Positions 41,539 to 50,921 of a stretch of 64,000 nt of DNA are shown here, one piece after another (the stretch's first letter is position 1; the number at the start of each line of letters is the position of its first letter). Source of the DNA: CAWJNF01 sp963844235 (GTDB lineage Bacteria > Actinomycetota > Thermoleophilia > Gaiellales > Gaiellaceae); contig CAWJNF010000008.1 in assembly GCA_963844235.1 (NCBI GenBank), forward strand, positions 1,302,001-1,366,000, given 5' to 3'. The notes beneath the pieces are model-generated. The model worked only from the letters and a program-made list of their open reading frames with translations, had not been told where the DNA came from and did not search any database. The position numbers were made by a program, and so were the translations under genes.

Positions 41539-42746
41539 GCACGGCAGTCACGGTAGAGGCCATCTCGAAGCGATTCAGCCGCCGCGGCACGCGCGCACTG
41601 ACACTCAAGAGGCTCGCGCTGCATCCCGTGGCGGAAACTCGCCGCGACTGGTTCTGGGCCCTGCGCGACGTTTCTCTCGACGTGGAAGTCGGCGAGGCAA
41701 TTGGACTGATCGGTGCGAACGGCTCCGGGAAGTCGACGCTCCTGCGGCTGATCGGCGGACTGGGCCAGCCCACCCAGGGTCGCATCAGGCGTTTCGCCAG
41801 CGTCGAGGCGATGCTGTCGCTGGGCGACACCCTGGACCCGCTGCTGACGGGGCGCGAGAACGCCATCACGGCCGGGATCTTCGCGGGCCAGTCACGACGG
41901 GAGGTCCGCGCGAAGATGACCGACATCGCCGAGTTCGCCGAGCTCGAGCCGTTTCTCGACGATCCACTGCGCACGTACAGCGACGGCATGCGCCTCCGCC
42001 TCGCCTTCGCGGTGGCGACGAGCCGGACGCCGGAGCTTTTGCTCATCGACGAGGTCCTGTCCGTCGGCGACCTCCGCTTCCAGGAGAAGTGCCTGCATCG
42101 CCTGGGCGAGCTGCGTCAGCGTGGAACCACGGTGCTGCTCGCGTCCCACGACGAGAGCATCGTCCGGAGGTTCTGCAGCCGCGCGCTCTGGCTCGCACGG
42201 GGAAGCGTGCAGGCGGTCGGCGCGCCCGAGGATGTCTACGACGCCTACCGGGGGGCGATGGCAGCCGAGACAGCCCGCCGAACAGAGGCGTTAGGGGTGG
42301 CGACGCAGGCTCGGGGCTCTGACCGGCTCGGCACCCTCGAGGTCGAGATCACCGCGGTTCGGCTCCACCCTTCCACCGTTCGCGCCGGCGGCTCGAGCAC
42401 CACGGAGCCCGTCCGGCTCGAGATCGACCTCGTACCGCACACCCCGGTAGACGACCCTATCGTCAGCGTCTCGCTGCACCGTGTCGAGGACGTCGTCAAG
42501 GTGCTGGATGTCAGCACCGAGGCCGACGGCTCGCGACTCGGCCGGCTGGACGGCCCGCGCACCATCACGCTGACCCTCGAGCGGCTGGATGTACCGCCGG
42601 GCAGCTATCGCTTCGACGTGGGTGTCTATGAGCGGACATGGGACTACGTCTACGACTACCATTGGCACGCCTATCCGCTGGAGGTGGTCGCCGCAGGCAG
42701 CGGCACCTACGGGCCGGCCAGACGATGGGGTGCGGACCGTCGCTGA
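41535..42746 (+). CDS. Polysaccharide ABC exporter ATPase with C-terminal carbohydrate-binding-like domain (Wzt-like)
   Basis: 403 residues, GTG start. N-terminal ATPase: Walker A GANGSGKST, YSDGMRLRLAFA signature, ELLLIDEVLSVGD Walker B, ASHDES switch. The long spacer before Walker A (ALRDVSLDVEVGEAIGLIG) is that of the Wzt/TagH class. From about 260 on (LGTLEVEITAVRLHP..., PVRLEIDLVPHTP, PPGSYRFDVGVYE) is an immunoglobulin-like domain as in Wzt proteins that read the chain's terminal cap, fitting the methyltransferase in the operon. Its last 40 bp overlap the convergent gene's end. Confidence 0.88.
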   Translation: MSTAVTVEAISKRFSRRGTRALTLKRLALHPVAETRRDWFWALRDVSLDVEVGEAIGLIGANGSGKSTLLRLIGGLGQPTQGRIRRFASVEAMLSLGDTLDPLLTGRENAITAGIFAGQSRREVRAKMTDIAEFAELEPFLDDPLRTYSDGMRLRLAFAVATSRTPELLLIDEVLSVGDLRFQEKCLHRLGELRQRGTTVLLASHDESIVRRFCSRALWLARGSVQAVGAPEDVYDAYRGAMAAETARRTEALGVATQARGSDRLGTLEVEITAVRLHPSTVRAGGSSTTEPVRLEIDLVPHTPVDDPIVSVSLHRVEDVVKVLDVSTEADGSRLGRLDGPRTITLTLERLDVPPGSYRFDVGVYERTWDYVYDYHWHAYPLEVVAAGSGTYGPARRWGADRR

Positions 42747-43933
42747 AGCCGCCGCCGCCGCCGTCCGCTTGGGTCGGTGACGGAACCGACCGTACGAGCG
42801 ATCGCGTGCGTCCCGTTGATCACGGATCCGGCGAGGGCAACGGCGACCTCCGCCGGCCTGGCGGCGTGTACCCGGACATCGACCTCCGATCTGTACCCGC
42901 TCGCCAGCCAGCGCTTGTACTCGAGGTCGCCCCGGCCGAGGTCGAACTGCCGGACGCCCTCGTCACAGAGATCGGAGATCAGCCGCATCATCAGGAACGT
43001 GCCGGGGCTGTAGCGCGCAAAGCGCGGATCGAAGCCGGTCGCCCCTCGTAGCCCGAAGACGCCCCCGTACACGTACCCGGTCCAGAAGGCAACCGGAACC
43101 TTGTCGAGCTCCAGCACGTATCCGCGGTACCAGCCCCGTTCCAGGCCGAGCCGGGCGAGCGCGCGCTCGAGGCCGTCGTGTCCGAACAGAGGGCGGCCGG
43201 GACGCTGGTAGCTGAGGGAAGCGACGGCGTCGACGTCCCGAACCAGCGTCTCGAGATCGTCCGGCTCACGGAAGACGCGAACCGTCACGGTCGAGCCAAA
43301 CTCGGCGTGGATGCGGCGGTTGATCCGGCGCGCATTCTCCCGCACCTTCGGCGACCGGGAGCGAAGGGTCGCGTCGAGACTGTCTTCGAGCTGCATCTCC
43401 CAGTGAGCCGCCGGCCGGACGAAATGCTGTCTCAGCAGCGAGGGCACGACCTCATTGGCGACGGCGTACAGCGGCGACCCGGTGTCGAGGTAGCGCAGCA
43501 GCACGACGTCGGCCTCATCGTCAGCGAGGGTGCGTCGCAACCCGGCTAAGGCAATCGCGAGGAACTCTCGGCGTGCGTCGCCGAGCACGTCGCCGACGAC
43601 GTTCACGGCGCGCACCCTGGGTCGGTAGACGTCGATTCCGGCCACGGAATGCAAGAGCCGCTGCTCGTGGAGATGGGCCGGCACGATCGTTGCGGGCTCG
43701 CCGTCTCGCTCGAGCACGAGAACATGCGGACGCACAACTTCCGGATGTTCTCGTGCGATCGTGAGGAAGTAGTCGATATCCGTCGCCAGGCGTTTCGCCT
43801 GCAGCCTGCGCCACGGCTCCCGCAGCAACTCGACATCGGCGGTCGTGCGAAGCACGCGTGCACGTACGGCCGGCACGGTCGCATGCCCGAGCGAGACCGG
43901 GAAGGTCACGCTCGAAGCGGCTTCGTTTCGCAT
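42707..43933 (-). CDS. GNAT/FemAB-type acyl- or aminoacyltransferase
   Basis: 408 residues. Double-GNAT architecture of the FemAB/BioF2-like (Acetyltransf_6) group: early LREPWRRLQAKRLATDIDYF, a helical charged region SPKVRENARRINRR, then FGHDGLERALARLGLERGWYRGYVLEL, VAFWTGYVYGGVFGLRGATGFD and DLGRGDLEYKRWLASGY. Such proteins in glycan loci add amino acids or acyl groups to polymers or lipid carriers. Chosen start ATG 43933; longer in-frame extension lacks family character. Convergent with the exporter operon, 40-bp overlap. Confidence 0.75.
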   Translation of the reverse strand: MRNEAASSVTFPVSLGHATVPAVRARVLRTTADVELLREPWRRLQAKRLATDIDYFLTIAREHPEVVRPHVLVLERDGEPATIVPAHLHEQRLLHSVAGIDVYRPRVRAVNVVGDVLGDARREFLAIALAGLRRTLADDEADVVLLRYLDTGSPLYAVANEVVPSLLRQHFVRPAAHWEMQLEDSLDATLRSRSPKVRENARRINRRIHAEFGSTVTVRVFREPDDLETLVRDVDAVASLSYQRPGRPLFGHDGLERALARLGLERGWYRGYVLELDKVPVAFWTGYVYGGVFGLRGATGFDPRFARYSPGTFLMMRLISDLCDEGVRQFDLGRGDLEYKRWLASGYRSEVDVRVHAARPAEVAVALAGSVINGTHAIARTVGSVTDPSGRRRRRLQRRSAPHRLAGP

Positions 43934-44137
43934 GAGCCCCGGGGCTCCCACAGCTGTGCGAGAACGCCTCATTATCGTACAGCTCGGAAAGAAGGCAACT
44001 GTCGCCGAGCTCGCCGACGAGCCCTCACGACGAGCGCTGCAGCCCGGTCTCCGGCAACGCTTCAGGCGGTTCCCAGGACATCTCCAGGATCGGCGGCGAT
44101 CCTGGGGCCTTCGATCCTGAGCCCGAAGGAGACCTCG
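43934..44137. other. Divergent spacer with a hairpin in the leader of a small gene
   Basis: Holds a GATAAT/TACGAT region on the minus strand (about 43971-43980) that may drive the GNAT-like gene, and on the plus side a perfect hairpin (44084-44105) just before the small gene. I looked for a riboswitch and found no consensus I can defend. Confidence 0.4.
44084..44105 (+). repeat. Perfect hairpin upstream of a small ORF
   Basis: CCAGGATCG-GCGG-CGATCCTGG: 9-bp stem, 4-nt loop, 32 bp before the ATG at 44138. Could be an attenuator, a terminator of an upstream leader RNA, or a protein-binding operator. Confidence 0.55.
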
Positions 44138-44332
44138 ATGCATCACCCGCATGTCGCCTGGGAGCTGGCTCGCGCGCGCGCCCGTTCCGTCGCCGCCCCG
44201 CCGGAGCCGCGACAGCCCGAGTGCCCGGTGCCCGAGGGCCGACCGCCGGGACCGCGCGCCACCGGTCGACCACTGGATGCTCTGACCAGGCTGATCCGGC
44301 GACATGCAATCGCCGTCACGGACAGCGGCTGA
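44138..44332 (+). CDS. Small basic protein of unknown function
   Basis: 64 residues beginning MHHPHVAWELARARARS, Pro/Arg-rich in the middle, ending LTRLIRRHAIAVTDSG. It has one of the strongest ribosome sites here (GAAGGAGACCTCG before ATG) and sits 55 bp before the kinase in the same direction. No family recognised. The ribosome site and the hairpin leader are the case for a real gene; high GC makes chance frames common. Confidence 0.45.
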   Translation: MHHPHVAWELARARARSVAAPPEPRQPECPVPEGRPPGPRATGRPLDALTRLIRRHAIAVTDSG

Positions 44333-44375
44333 CGAGCCGACCCTGGCGACTGTTGTCTCGGCCGGCCCCAACCCC

Positions 44376-44381
44376 TACCCT
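44376..44381 (+). promoter_or_regulatory. -10 box of a leaderless promoter (Ser/Thr kinase)
   Basis: TACCCT, 6 nt, then the ATG at 44388. Confidence 0.5.
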
Positions 44382-44387
44382 CTCGAT

Positions 44388-46812
44388 ATGACGGAGGGCG
44401 ACTCCGTCGCGGAGATCGCCGTCGGGCAGGAGTTTGCCGGCTACCTCGTCGAGCGGCTCCTCGGACGTGGCGGCATGAGCGTCGTCTACCTCGCCGAGGA
44501 TCAGGCTCTCGGCCGCCGTGTTGCGCTGAAGGTCCTGGCTCCGAAGCTCTCGGTGGATCGCCGGTTCCGTGAGCGCTTCCGCCTCGAGTCGCGCCTGGCC
44601 GCCTCGATCGACCACCCGAACGTGATCCCGATCTACGAGGCGGGCGAGGCGGAGGGCCGGCTCTACATCGCCATGCGCTACGTCGACGGGACCGACATGC
44701 GTAGCCTCCTCGACAAGGCGGGCGCGCTCGAGCCGAGGCGAGCCGTCGAGCTCACTTCCCAGGTGGCCGACGGCCTCGAGGCCGCCCACGCACGGGGTCT
44801 CGTGCATCGCGACGTGAAGCCGTCGAACGTGCTCATCGCCAGCCAGGGCGAGCGTGAGCACGTCTACCTGGCCGACTTCGGCCTCACCAAGACGGAGGGC
44901 GAGGCCGACGACGACGACGCCACGCCCAGGCTCTCCGGGACGGTCGACTACGTCGCGCCGGAGCAGATCACCGAGGGCACGGGCGGCGCGTCGGCTGACG
45001 TGTACGCGCTCGGCTGCGTGCTCTACGAGGCTCTCACGGGCCAGGTCCCGTACCCGAGGTCGTCGGAGCTGGAGACGCTGTGGGCACACGTCGACGACGC
45101 TCCGCCCGCTCCCAGCAAGACGCGGGCGAACCTCCCGCGGGCGCTCGACGACGTCGTCGCCAGTGCCCTGGCCAAGGATCCGGCCGAGCGCTACGCCACT
45201 CCCTCCCAGCTCGCCGCCGGCGCAAGGGCCGCGCTGCCCGTGACGACCAGGTTCTCGGGGCGCACCGTGCTGGCGCTGGCTCTGGCGCTGATTGCCCTGG
45301 TGGCTGCCGCCCTGGTGACGGCGATCGTCCTCGTTACCAACGGCGAGGAATCGAGCACCGCTCCGACAGTCGATCTCACCGGCGGGGCCCTCCAGCGCGT
45401 CGATCTCGACGGCACACGGCTGTCGGCCACCTACGAGCTGGCGGGAGAGCCCGTCGACGTCGCCCTCAGCGGCAACGGTGTGATCGTCGCAGACGCCGCG
45501 ACCGACACCCTCTACCGCATCGACGTCGAGACAGGCTCCGTGGCTCCAAGCCACGTGACCGGCAGCGGCTCGAGCAATCTCGCGGCCGGCCCGGCAGGAC
45601 TATGGCTCGCCGGCTACGGGCTCAACGGGGAGGGCGTCCTGCATCGGCTCACATCCGGACCCGACACCGTGTCCGCGGTGGCGACCGTGGACGTGCGCGA
45701 GCTTTCGATCGGCTCCACCGGCCCACCGCCGCCCGTGAACGCCGTCGCAGCCCTGGAGGCGGACCCGAACGCAGGCGTCCAGTTCGCCGGCTGGGTGCTC
45801 GACGCTGCCGAAGGCTCGCTGCTGGAGGTCCGTCCGCAGACCTCCGGATACAGCCTGACCCGGCTCGAGACGGGGGGGACACCGCTCGTTCTGGACGCGG
45901 CCGGCGTAGCCACGGCATTCTCGCCGAACGAGCCCCTCGCCTACCCGGCCGGCGTGGCGCTCTGGGTCGCGCAGGAGGACGAGCTGCTCGAGTACTCGTC
46001 CAGCCCCGACGAAGCCACACGGATTGCCTCGCGAACACGGGTGGAGGGCACGCCCGTCGCGGTCGCGGCGAGCGAGACGGGCGCCTGGGTGGCAACGAGA
46101 GAGGGCGTGCTCGCACGCGTCGCCGGCGGTCGTGTGGCGGCGAGCGTCCAGGCGCCCGGGCGGCCGGTCGATCTCGCCCTTGGCGAGGGAGCTCTCTGGC
46201 TCCTGACGAGCGACGGCACGCTGCACCGGCTCGATCCGCAGAGCGGCAGTCGAGAGGATTCCGAGGACGTCGGCGCCAACCCGGTTGCGCTCGCAGTCGG
46301 GCGCGGCGCCGTGTGGGTCGCCGCGCGGGGTGGAGACGCCGACCTTCCCGCCCGCGTGGAGGACACGTTCGAGGCCTACGCGAGCGCGTCGATTCGCGTT
46401 CCCGGCTCCTGCGGCGCCGCCGGGGCGCTCCCCTCCCGCTGTTACGTCTCGGGAAGGGTGCAGATGCGGTCGGCAGATGGAACCGAGGCGGTCTACGAAG
46501 GCGCCTGGCTCGAGCGCAACAACCCGGCCGGCGGCCCGGTCGAATGCGAGGAAGGGACCGTCGAGGCGCCCTTCGCCTCGACCGTCCACGACGCCGGCGC
46601 CGCCAGACTCCGTATCGACCGCCTCGGCACCCTCGCGCTCCGCTTCGAGGAGATGGCCGTCGCCCGCAGCGCGGCAGCCCCCGGAAGTCGGCGTGATCTG
46701 TGGCAAGGGGACCGGGGTCTGGCACGGGATCGCCGGCCCCGTAACCGGCGAGCAGGGTCGATTCACGTGGTACGGCCCGGAGAACGAGCGGATCGTCTTC
46801 GAGTCGTCGTGA
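44388..46812 (+). CDS. Membrane Ser/Thr protein kinase with extracytoplasmic propeller-like sensor, frame broken by one extra C
   Basis: Eukaryotic-type kinase: glycine loop LLGRGGMSVVY (24-34), K48 (VALKVL), catalytic HRDVKPSN (140-147), DFG (163-165), APE-like YVAPEQ. One membrane helix at about 294-317. Outside lies a repetitive beta domain (VDVALSGNGVIVADAATDTLYRID..., PAGLWLAGYG, GAWVATREGVLARVAGG, GALWLLTSDGTLHRLD) of YncE/NHL-propeller type rather than PASTA repeats. At 46678-46682 a run of five Cs shifts the frame; with four Cs the protein continues PEVGVICGKGTGVWHGIAGP...FESS to the TGA at 46810 (about 807 residues). Likely senses an extracellular ligand or wall component. Confidence 0.87.
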
Positions 46813-46865
46813 GCGACAGCAACCCGTCGCACCGCGGGGTGTCGGCGGCGTCCCGAGCGACCCCG

Positions 46866-46871
46866 TATGCT
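46866..46871 (+). promoter_or_regulatory. -10 box of a leaderless promoter (amine oxidase)
   Basis: TATGCT, 7 nt, then the ATG at 46879. The ATG at 46867 lies inside this box and is therefore not the start. Confidence 0.55.
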
Positions 46872-46878
46872 GGCCTCG

Positions 46879-48813
46879 ATGAAGACGAAGAACGGCGCAA
46901 CGACCGCGGTCCGCACGGTCACGCACCCGCTCGACCCTCTGACGGTTGACGAGATCGCGGCCACCATCGAGGCGCTGCGCTCGGCTGGAAAACTCGGACC
47001 GCGTGCGCGGCTGGTGATCGTGCGGCTCGACGAGCCTCCCAAGCACGTCGTGCGAGGCTTCACCCCGGACGACGCCCTGGACCGCGAGGCGTTCGCCGTC
47101 GTGTACGACCGGGATACCGGCGAGACGGGCGAGGCGATCGTGGCGCCTGCGAGCGGCGAGATCCGCTCGTGGACGCCGGTCCCCGGCGTGCAGCCGCAGG
47201 TGACCCTGGACGAGTTCGGCGAGGCGATCGCCGCCGTCCGGGCGAGTCCCGACTTCCGCCTCGCTCTCGAGCGGCGAGGCATCGGCGATCCGGACCTCGT
47301 CCACATCGAGGCCTGGTCGATCGGCGACATGGCGCCGGAGGGGCTCGAAGGCCGCCGCCTCGTCTGGACGCCCTGCTGGGTCAAGAGCGACCCGGCCGAC
47401 AACCACTACGCGCATCCGATCCGCGGGCTCCACGCGATCGTCGATCTGCAGGCGATGGAGGTCGTGAAGCTCGAGGACCACGGCATCACGCCTCTTCCCC
47501 CTCAGCCCGGGAATTACGGCGAGGCGGACAACGGCGGCTACCGGGACGATCTGCGGCCGCTCGAGGTCGTGCAGCCGGAGGGCCCCAGCTTCGAGCTCGA
47601 CGGCTGGCAGGTGCGCTGGCAGAAGTGGCGGCTCCGCGTCGGCTTCAACCAGCGCGAGGGGCTCACCCTGCACGAGGTCGGCTACGAAGACGGCGACCGC
47701 GTGCGCCCGATCGCGCACCGGCTTTCCATCGCGGAGCTCGTCATCCCGTACGGCGACCCCGGCCCTGGCGGCTACCGCAAGAACGCGTTCGACATCGGCG
47801 AGTACGGGCTGGGCCTGCTCACGAACTCGCTCGAGCTCGGCTGCGACTGCCTCGGCGAGATCCGCTACCTCGACGTCGACCTCGCCACGCCCGGCGGCGA
47901 GGTGACGACGATCGCGAACGCAATCTGCCTGCACGAGGAGGACGACGGCCTGCTCTGGAAGCACTACGACTGGACGACCGACACGACCGAGGTACGGCGC
48001 TCGCGGCGCCTCGTCGTCTCCTCCGTCGTCACCGTCGACAACTACGAGTACGCGTTCTACTGGCGCCTGTACCAGGACGGCGCGATCGAGCTCGAGGTCA
48101 AGGCGACCGGGATCATCCTCACGGCCGCCGCCGAGCCCGGCGAGATCCCCAGGCACGGAACGCTCGTCGCGCCGCAGCTCGCGGGCCTGTACCACCAGCA
48201 CGTCTACTGCGCTCGGCTCGACCTCGACGTCGACGGCGAGGAGAACACCGTCGTCGAGGTCTCGAGCGAGGCGCTCCCGTGGGGGCCCGAGAACCCGTAC
48301 GGCAGTGCGTTCGTGACGCGCGAGACGCCGCTCACGACCGAGCGGGAGGCGCAGCGTCTCGTCGATCCCCTCTCGGCTCGCTACTGGAAGGTCGTCAACC
48401 CACGCGTCAAGGGGGCGCTAGGCCAGCCCGTCGGGTACCGGCTCGTGCCCGGCGCGAACACCGCGCCGTTCGCCCAGCCCGACTCGAGCATCGCGCGGCG
48501 CGCGGAGTTCATGACCCGCCACCTCTGGGTGACGCCGCTGGCCCCGCGTGAGCTCTTCCCGGCCGGCGACTACCCGAACCAGCATCCCGGCGGAGCGGGC
48601 TTGCCCGAGTGGACAGCGGCCGACCGACCGGTCGCCGACACCGACGTCGTGCTCTGGTACGTGTTCAACGCCCACCACGTCCCACGCCCCGAGGACTGGC
48701 CGGTCATGCCGGCGGCCAGCATCGGCTTCCGGCTCGAGCCGTGCGGCTTCTTCGACCGCAATCCGGCGCTCGACGTGCCGCCGCCCGCGGGACACGAGTG
48801 CCACTCAGGGTGA
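46879..48813 (+). CDS. tynA: Copper-containing primary amine oxidase
   Basis: 644 residues. Oxidises primary amines to aldehyde, ammonia and H2O2 using copper and topaquinone. Visible: catalytic base D305 (NAFDIGEYG), the cofactor tyrosine in the NYEY motif (Y389, TVDNYEYAFYW), copper ligands in LYHQHVYCARL (H439, H441) and H600 (HHVPRPEDWP). N-terminal N2/N3 domains are present (LDPLTVDEIAATIEALR, FGEAIAAV). No signal peptide, as in the Arthrobacter enzymes, so cytoplasmic. The start is set by the leaderless promoter. It supplies amine catabolism; the aldehyde-side enzymes are not adjacent. Confidence 0.93.
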   Translation: MKTKNGATTAVRTVTHPLDPLTVDEIAATIEALRSAGKLGPRARLVIVRLDEPPKHVVRGFTPDDALDREAFAVVYDRDTGETGEAIVAPASGEIRSWTPVPGVQPQVTLDEFGEAIAAVRASPDFRLALERRGIGDPDLVHIEAWSIGDMAPEGLEGRRLVWTPCWVKSDPADNHYAHPIRGLHAIVDLQAMEVVKLEDHGITPLPPQPGNYGEADNGGYRDDLRPLEVVQPEGPSFELDGWQVRWQKWRLRVGFNQREGLTLHEVGYEDGDRVRPIAHRLSIAELVIPYGDPGPGGYRKNAFDIGEYGLGLLTNSLELGCDCLGEIRYLDVDLATPGGEVTTIANAICLHEEDDGLLWKHYDWTTDTTEVRRSRRLVVSSVVTVDNYEYAFYWRLYQDGAIELEVKATGIILTAAAEPGEIPRHGTLVAPQLAGLYHQHVYCARLDLDVDGEENTVVEVSSEALPWGPENPYGSAFVTRETPLTTEREAQRLVDPLSARYWKVVNPRVKGALGQPVGYRLVPGANTAPFAQPDSSIARRAEFMTRHLWVTPLAPRELFPAGDYPNQHPGGAGLPEWTAADRPVADTDVVLWYVFNAHHVPRPEDWPVMPAASIGFRLEPCGFFDRNPALDVPPPAGHECHSG

Positions 48814-48817
48814 ACTT

Positions 48818-49447
48818 CTAGCCGACGGGCTCGGCGGCCTGGAAGGCGGGGCGCGCCTCGATCGCGTCCCGAAGGCGCAGGATGTTGGGCCAGCGCTCGA
48901 GGTCGAGCGGCAGCCGCTTCGTCCGCCAGATGACCGGGCCGGCAGCGACGTCGGCGATCGTGAAGTGTCCGAGGACGGTGCCGTTGTCGGCGATGAACCG
49001 CTCGAAGATGTCGAGCCCCTGAGATGCGCGCGGCAGCGCCGCCTCGATCGCCGCCTGGTCGCCGTCCTCCCACTTGCCGCCGCCGCTCTCCCGGTCGTGG
49101 TGGAAGAGCGCAGCTCCCTCGAGCGGAAACAGCGCCGGCCGCGCCTGAGTCGACCAACTGTCGAGCGCCGCGTCGACCGGCGCGCGCGCCTTCGGCTCCT
49201 GCGGGTAGAGGTCGTACCGCTCCTCGCGATGGGCCAGATAGCGGAGGATCGCATTCGACTCGGGTAGAACGAGATCGCCGTCGACAAGCGTCGGAATGCG
49301 CCCGAAGACGTTCAGCGCCACGTACTCCGCCGGCCGTGGCTCGGCGAACGGGACGTGACGGCGCTCGTATTCGAGCCCGAGCTCGGCGAGCAGGAAGCGA
49401 GCCTTTAGCGCGTTGGACGACGCCGGGTGGTCGTAGAGGACGAGCAC
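48818..49447 (-). CDS. Glutathione S-transferase-like protein
   Basis: 209 residues from a GTG start. Thioredoxin-like N-domain (LVLYDHPASSNALKARFLLAEL, with VNVFGRIPTLVDGDLVLPESNAILRYLA carrying the cis-Pro and ES glutathione-contact residues) and an all-helical C-domain (ADNGTVLGHFTIADVAAGP). Gaining stop only 4 bp from the convergent amine oxidase stop. Most actinobacteria use mycothiol, so the thiol partner is uncertain. Leaderless promoter TAGATT 7 nt before the start. Confidence 0.85.
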   Translation of the reverse strand: MLVLYDHPASSNALKARFLLAELGLEYERRHVPFAEPRPAEYVALNVFGRIPTLVDGDLVLPESNAILRYLAHREERYDLYPQEPKARAPVDAALDSWSTQARPALFPLEGAALFHHDRESGGGKWEDGDQAAIEAALPRASQGLDIFERFIADNGTVLGHFTIADVAAGPVIWRTKRLPLDLERWPNILRLRDAIEARPAFQAAEPVG

Positions 49448-49454
49448 GGAGTGG

Positions 49455-49460
49455 AATCTA
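49455..49460 (-). promoter_or_regulatory. -10 box of a leaderless promoter (GST)
   Basis: TAGATT on the minus strand, 7 nt, then the GTG at 49447. The palindrome copy 6 begins 2 bp further upstream and fills the -35 region. Confidence 0.5.
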
Positions 49461-49462
49461 CC

Positions 49463-49487
49463 GGGCCGGATAAGATCCGGCCCCTAC
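49463..49487 (+). repeat. Dispersed palindrome, copy 6
   Basis: GGGCCGGAT-AAG-ATCCGGCCC plus CTAC. It fills the divergent spacer between the GST and the amidase and ends directly at the amidase GTG, leaving no room for a ribosome site. Confidence 0.9.
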
Positions 49488-50573
49488 GTGACCTCGGCGA
49501 CCCGTATCCGAGTCGACGCCTCCCGACCGCTTGCCGCCGAGCCGGGGTCCGGCCACAACCGCTGGCACCCGGACATCCCGCCCGTCGCGACCGTGCGCCC
49601 GGGAGAGCAGATCACCCTCGAGGCGCGCGACGGTCTCGACTGCGCGCTCGGGCCGGAGAGCACGGTCGCCGACGTCCTCGCGATCGACCTGCGCCTCCCC
49701 CACCCCCTGACCGGGCCCGTCTACGTCGACGGCGCCGAGCCCGGCGACGTGCTCGCGGTCGAGATCCTCGAACTCGAGTCGGATCCGTTCGGATCGACCT
49801 GCATCGTTCCCGGCTTCGGCTTCCTGGCGGACGTCTTCACCGAGCCCTATCTCGTGAAATGGCGTCTGGCGGACGGTGTCGCTCGCTCGGACGACCTGCC
49901 GGGCATCGCCATCCCCGCCGGCATGTTCCCGGGCGTCATCGGCATCGCGCCGTCACACGAGCTGATGGAAGAGACGCGCCGCCGGGAGGACGAGCTCCGC
50001 GCCCGGGGCGGCGCGGTGGCGGACGATGCGCCCGACGTGGCGATCCCGTCGCTTGCGGCGGACGGCCTGCGGACGATCCCGCCTCGCGAGACCGGCGGCA
50101 ACATGGACGTGCGCGGCCTCGTCGCCGGCAGCACCGTGTACTTCCCCGTGCACGTGCCCGGCGCCCTGTTCTCGCTCGGTGACCTGCACTACGCGCAAGG
50201 CGACGGCGAGTGCTGCGGTGTCGCGATCGAGATCGCTGGGGCGGTAACGGTCCGCTTCGCCGTGCGCAAGGGGGCCGGCTGGCCACTCCGCTTCCCCGCG
50301 TACGAGACGCCACCCAGACCGGCGCGGCGCTGCTTCGCCACGACGGGGCTGTCCGTGACGCCCGAGGGGAGAAACGAGTCCCTGGACCTCAGCCTGGCCA
50401 CGCGGACGGCGCTGCTCGAGATGATCGCGTACCTTGGCTACGAGCGCGGCCTGGCGCCCGAGCAGGCCTACGTGCTCGCGAGCGTCGCGGTCGACCTGCA
50501 CCTCTCGGAGATCGTCGACGTCCCGAACCCGCTCGTCTCCGCTCTCCTGCCGCTCGATATCTTCGAGTCGTGA
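49488..50573 (+). CDS. Acetamidase/formamidase family protein
   Basis: 361 residues from the GTG at 49488. FmdA/AmdA-type amidase: HNRWHPDIPPVATVRPGEQITLEARDG split around the start, GPVYVDGAEPGDVLAVEIL, PSHELMEET, TGGNMDVRGL, GALFSLGDLHYAQGDGE and the C-terminal YVLASVAVDLHLSEIVDVPN are all family blocks, including the metal-site His/Asp/Glu residues. It releases ammonia from formamide or short amides. The start lies flush against a dispersed palindrome. It overlaps the next gene by 4 bp (GTGA). Confidence 0.88.
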   Translation: MTSATRIRVDASRPLAAEPGSGHNRWHPDIPPVATVRPGEQITLEARDGLDCALGPESTVADVLAIDLRLPHPLTGPVYVDGAEPGDVLAVEILELESDPFGSTCIVPGFGFLADVFTEPYLVKWRLADGVARSDDLPGIAIPAGMFPGVIGIAPSHELMEETRRREDELRARGGAVADDAPDVAIPSLAADGLRTIPPRETGGNMDVRGLVAGSTVYFPVHVPGALFSLGDLHYAQGDGECCGVAIEIAGAVTVRFAVRKGAGWPLRFPAYETPPRPARRCFATTGLSVTPEGRNESLDLSLATRTALLEMIAYLGYERGLAPEQAYVLASVAVDLHLSEIVDVPNPLVSALLPLDIFES

Positions 50574-50920
50574 CCGGCGAACGGGAGAATCGCGAACGGG
50601 TCGCGCGCGCCCGTCGGCACCAGGAGGCGCTCAACTGCCTCGAGTACGAGCAGGAGCGCGAGGCGATGCTGCGCCAGCGGCTCGAGCCGATGCTCCGTGA
50701 CGCGGAGGGCTGGCGCGCGGACGAGGCGGCTATTCCCGGCCTGGCCGACGAGGACGTGGCGACGCTCCGGCGCATCGGCTTCATCCAGCACCGCCCGACC
50801 GAGGAGGCGCAGGCGCGGTTCGAGAAGCAGATCGCGGAGCTGGAAGCGCAGCTCGAGGACTCGGTGCTCCGGCAGCAGGCCTACGCCGCCTACGCGCGCG
50901 CGCTCGAGAGCAGCTCGTAG
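50570..50920 (+). CDS. Small charged coiled-coil protein
   Basis: 116 residues, GTG start overlapping the amidase stop. Very rich in Glu, Arg and Ala with two heptad-like stretches (about 5-45, QEALNCLEYEQEREAMLRQR; and 80-112, EEAQARFEKQIAELEAQLED). One cysteine. No family recognised; the gene is translated with the amidase and cyclodeaminase genes around it and may be an accessory subunit. Confidence 0.65.
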   Translation: MTGERENRERVARARRHQEALNCLEYEQEREAMLRQRLEPMLRDAEGWRADEAAIPGLADEDVATLRRIGFIQHRPTEEAQARFEKQIAELEAQLEDSVLRQQAYAAYARALESSS

Positions 50921-50921
50921 A

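Noticed and set aside
43981..44137. Riboswitch in the leader before the small gene (CCGG...CCGGCAACG segment resembles SAM-type cores)
   Set aside because: Only fragments match; no complete conserved core or pseudoknot could be laid out by eye.
46867..46878. ATG at 46867 as the amine oxidase start
   Set aside because: It lies inside the TATGCT -10 box; the ATG at 46879 has the 7-nt leaderless spacing and the protein loses nothing conserved.
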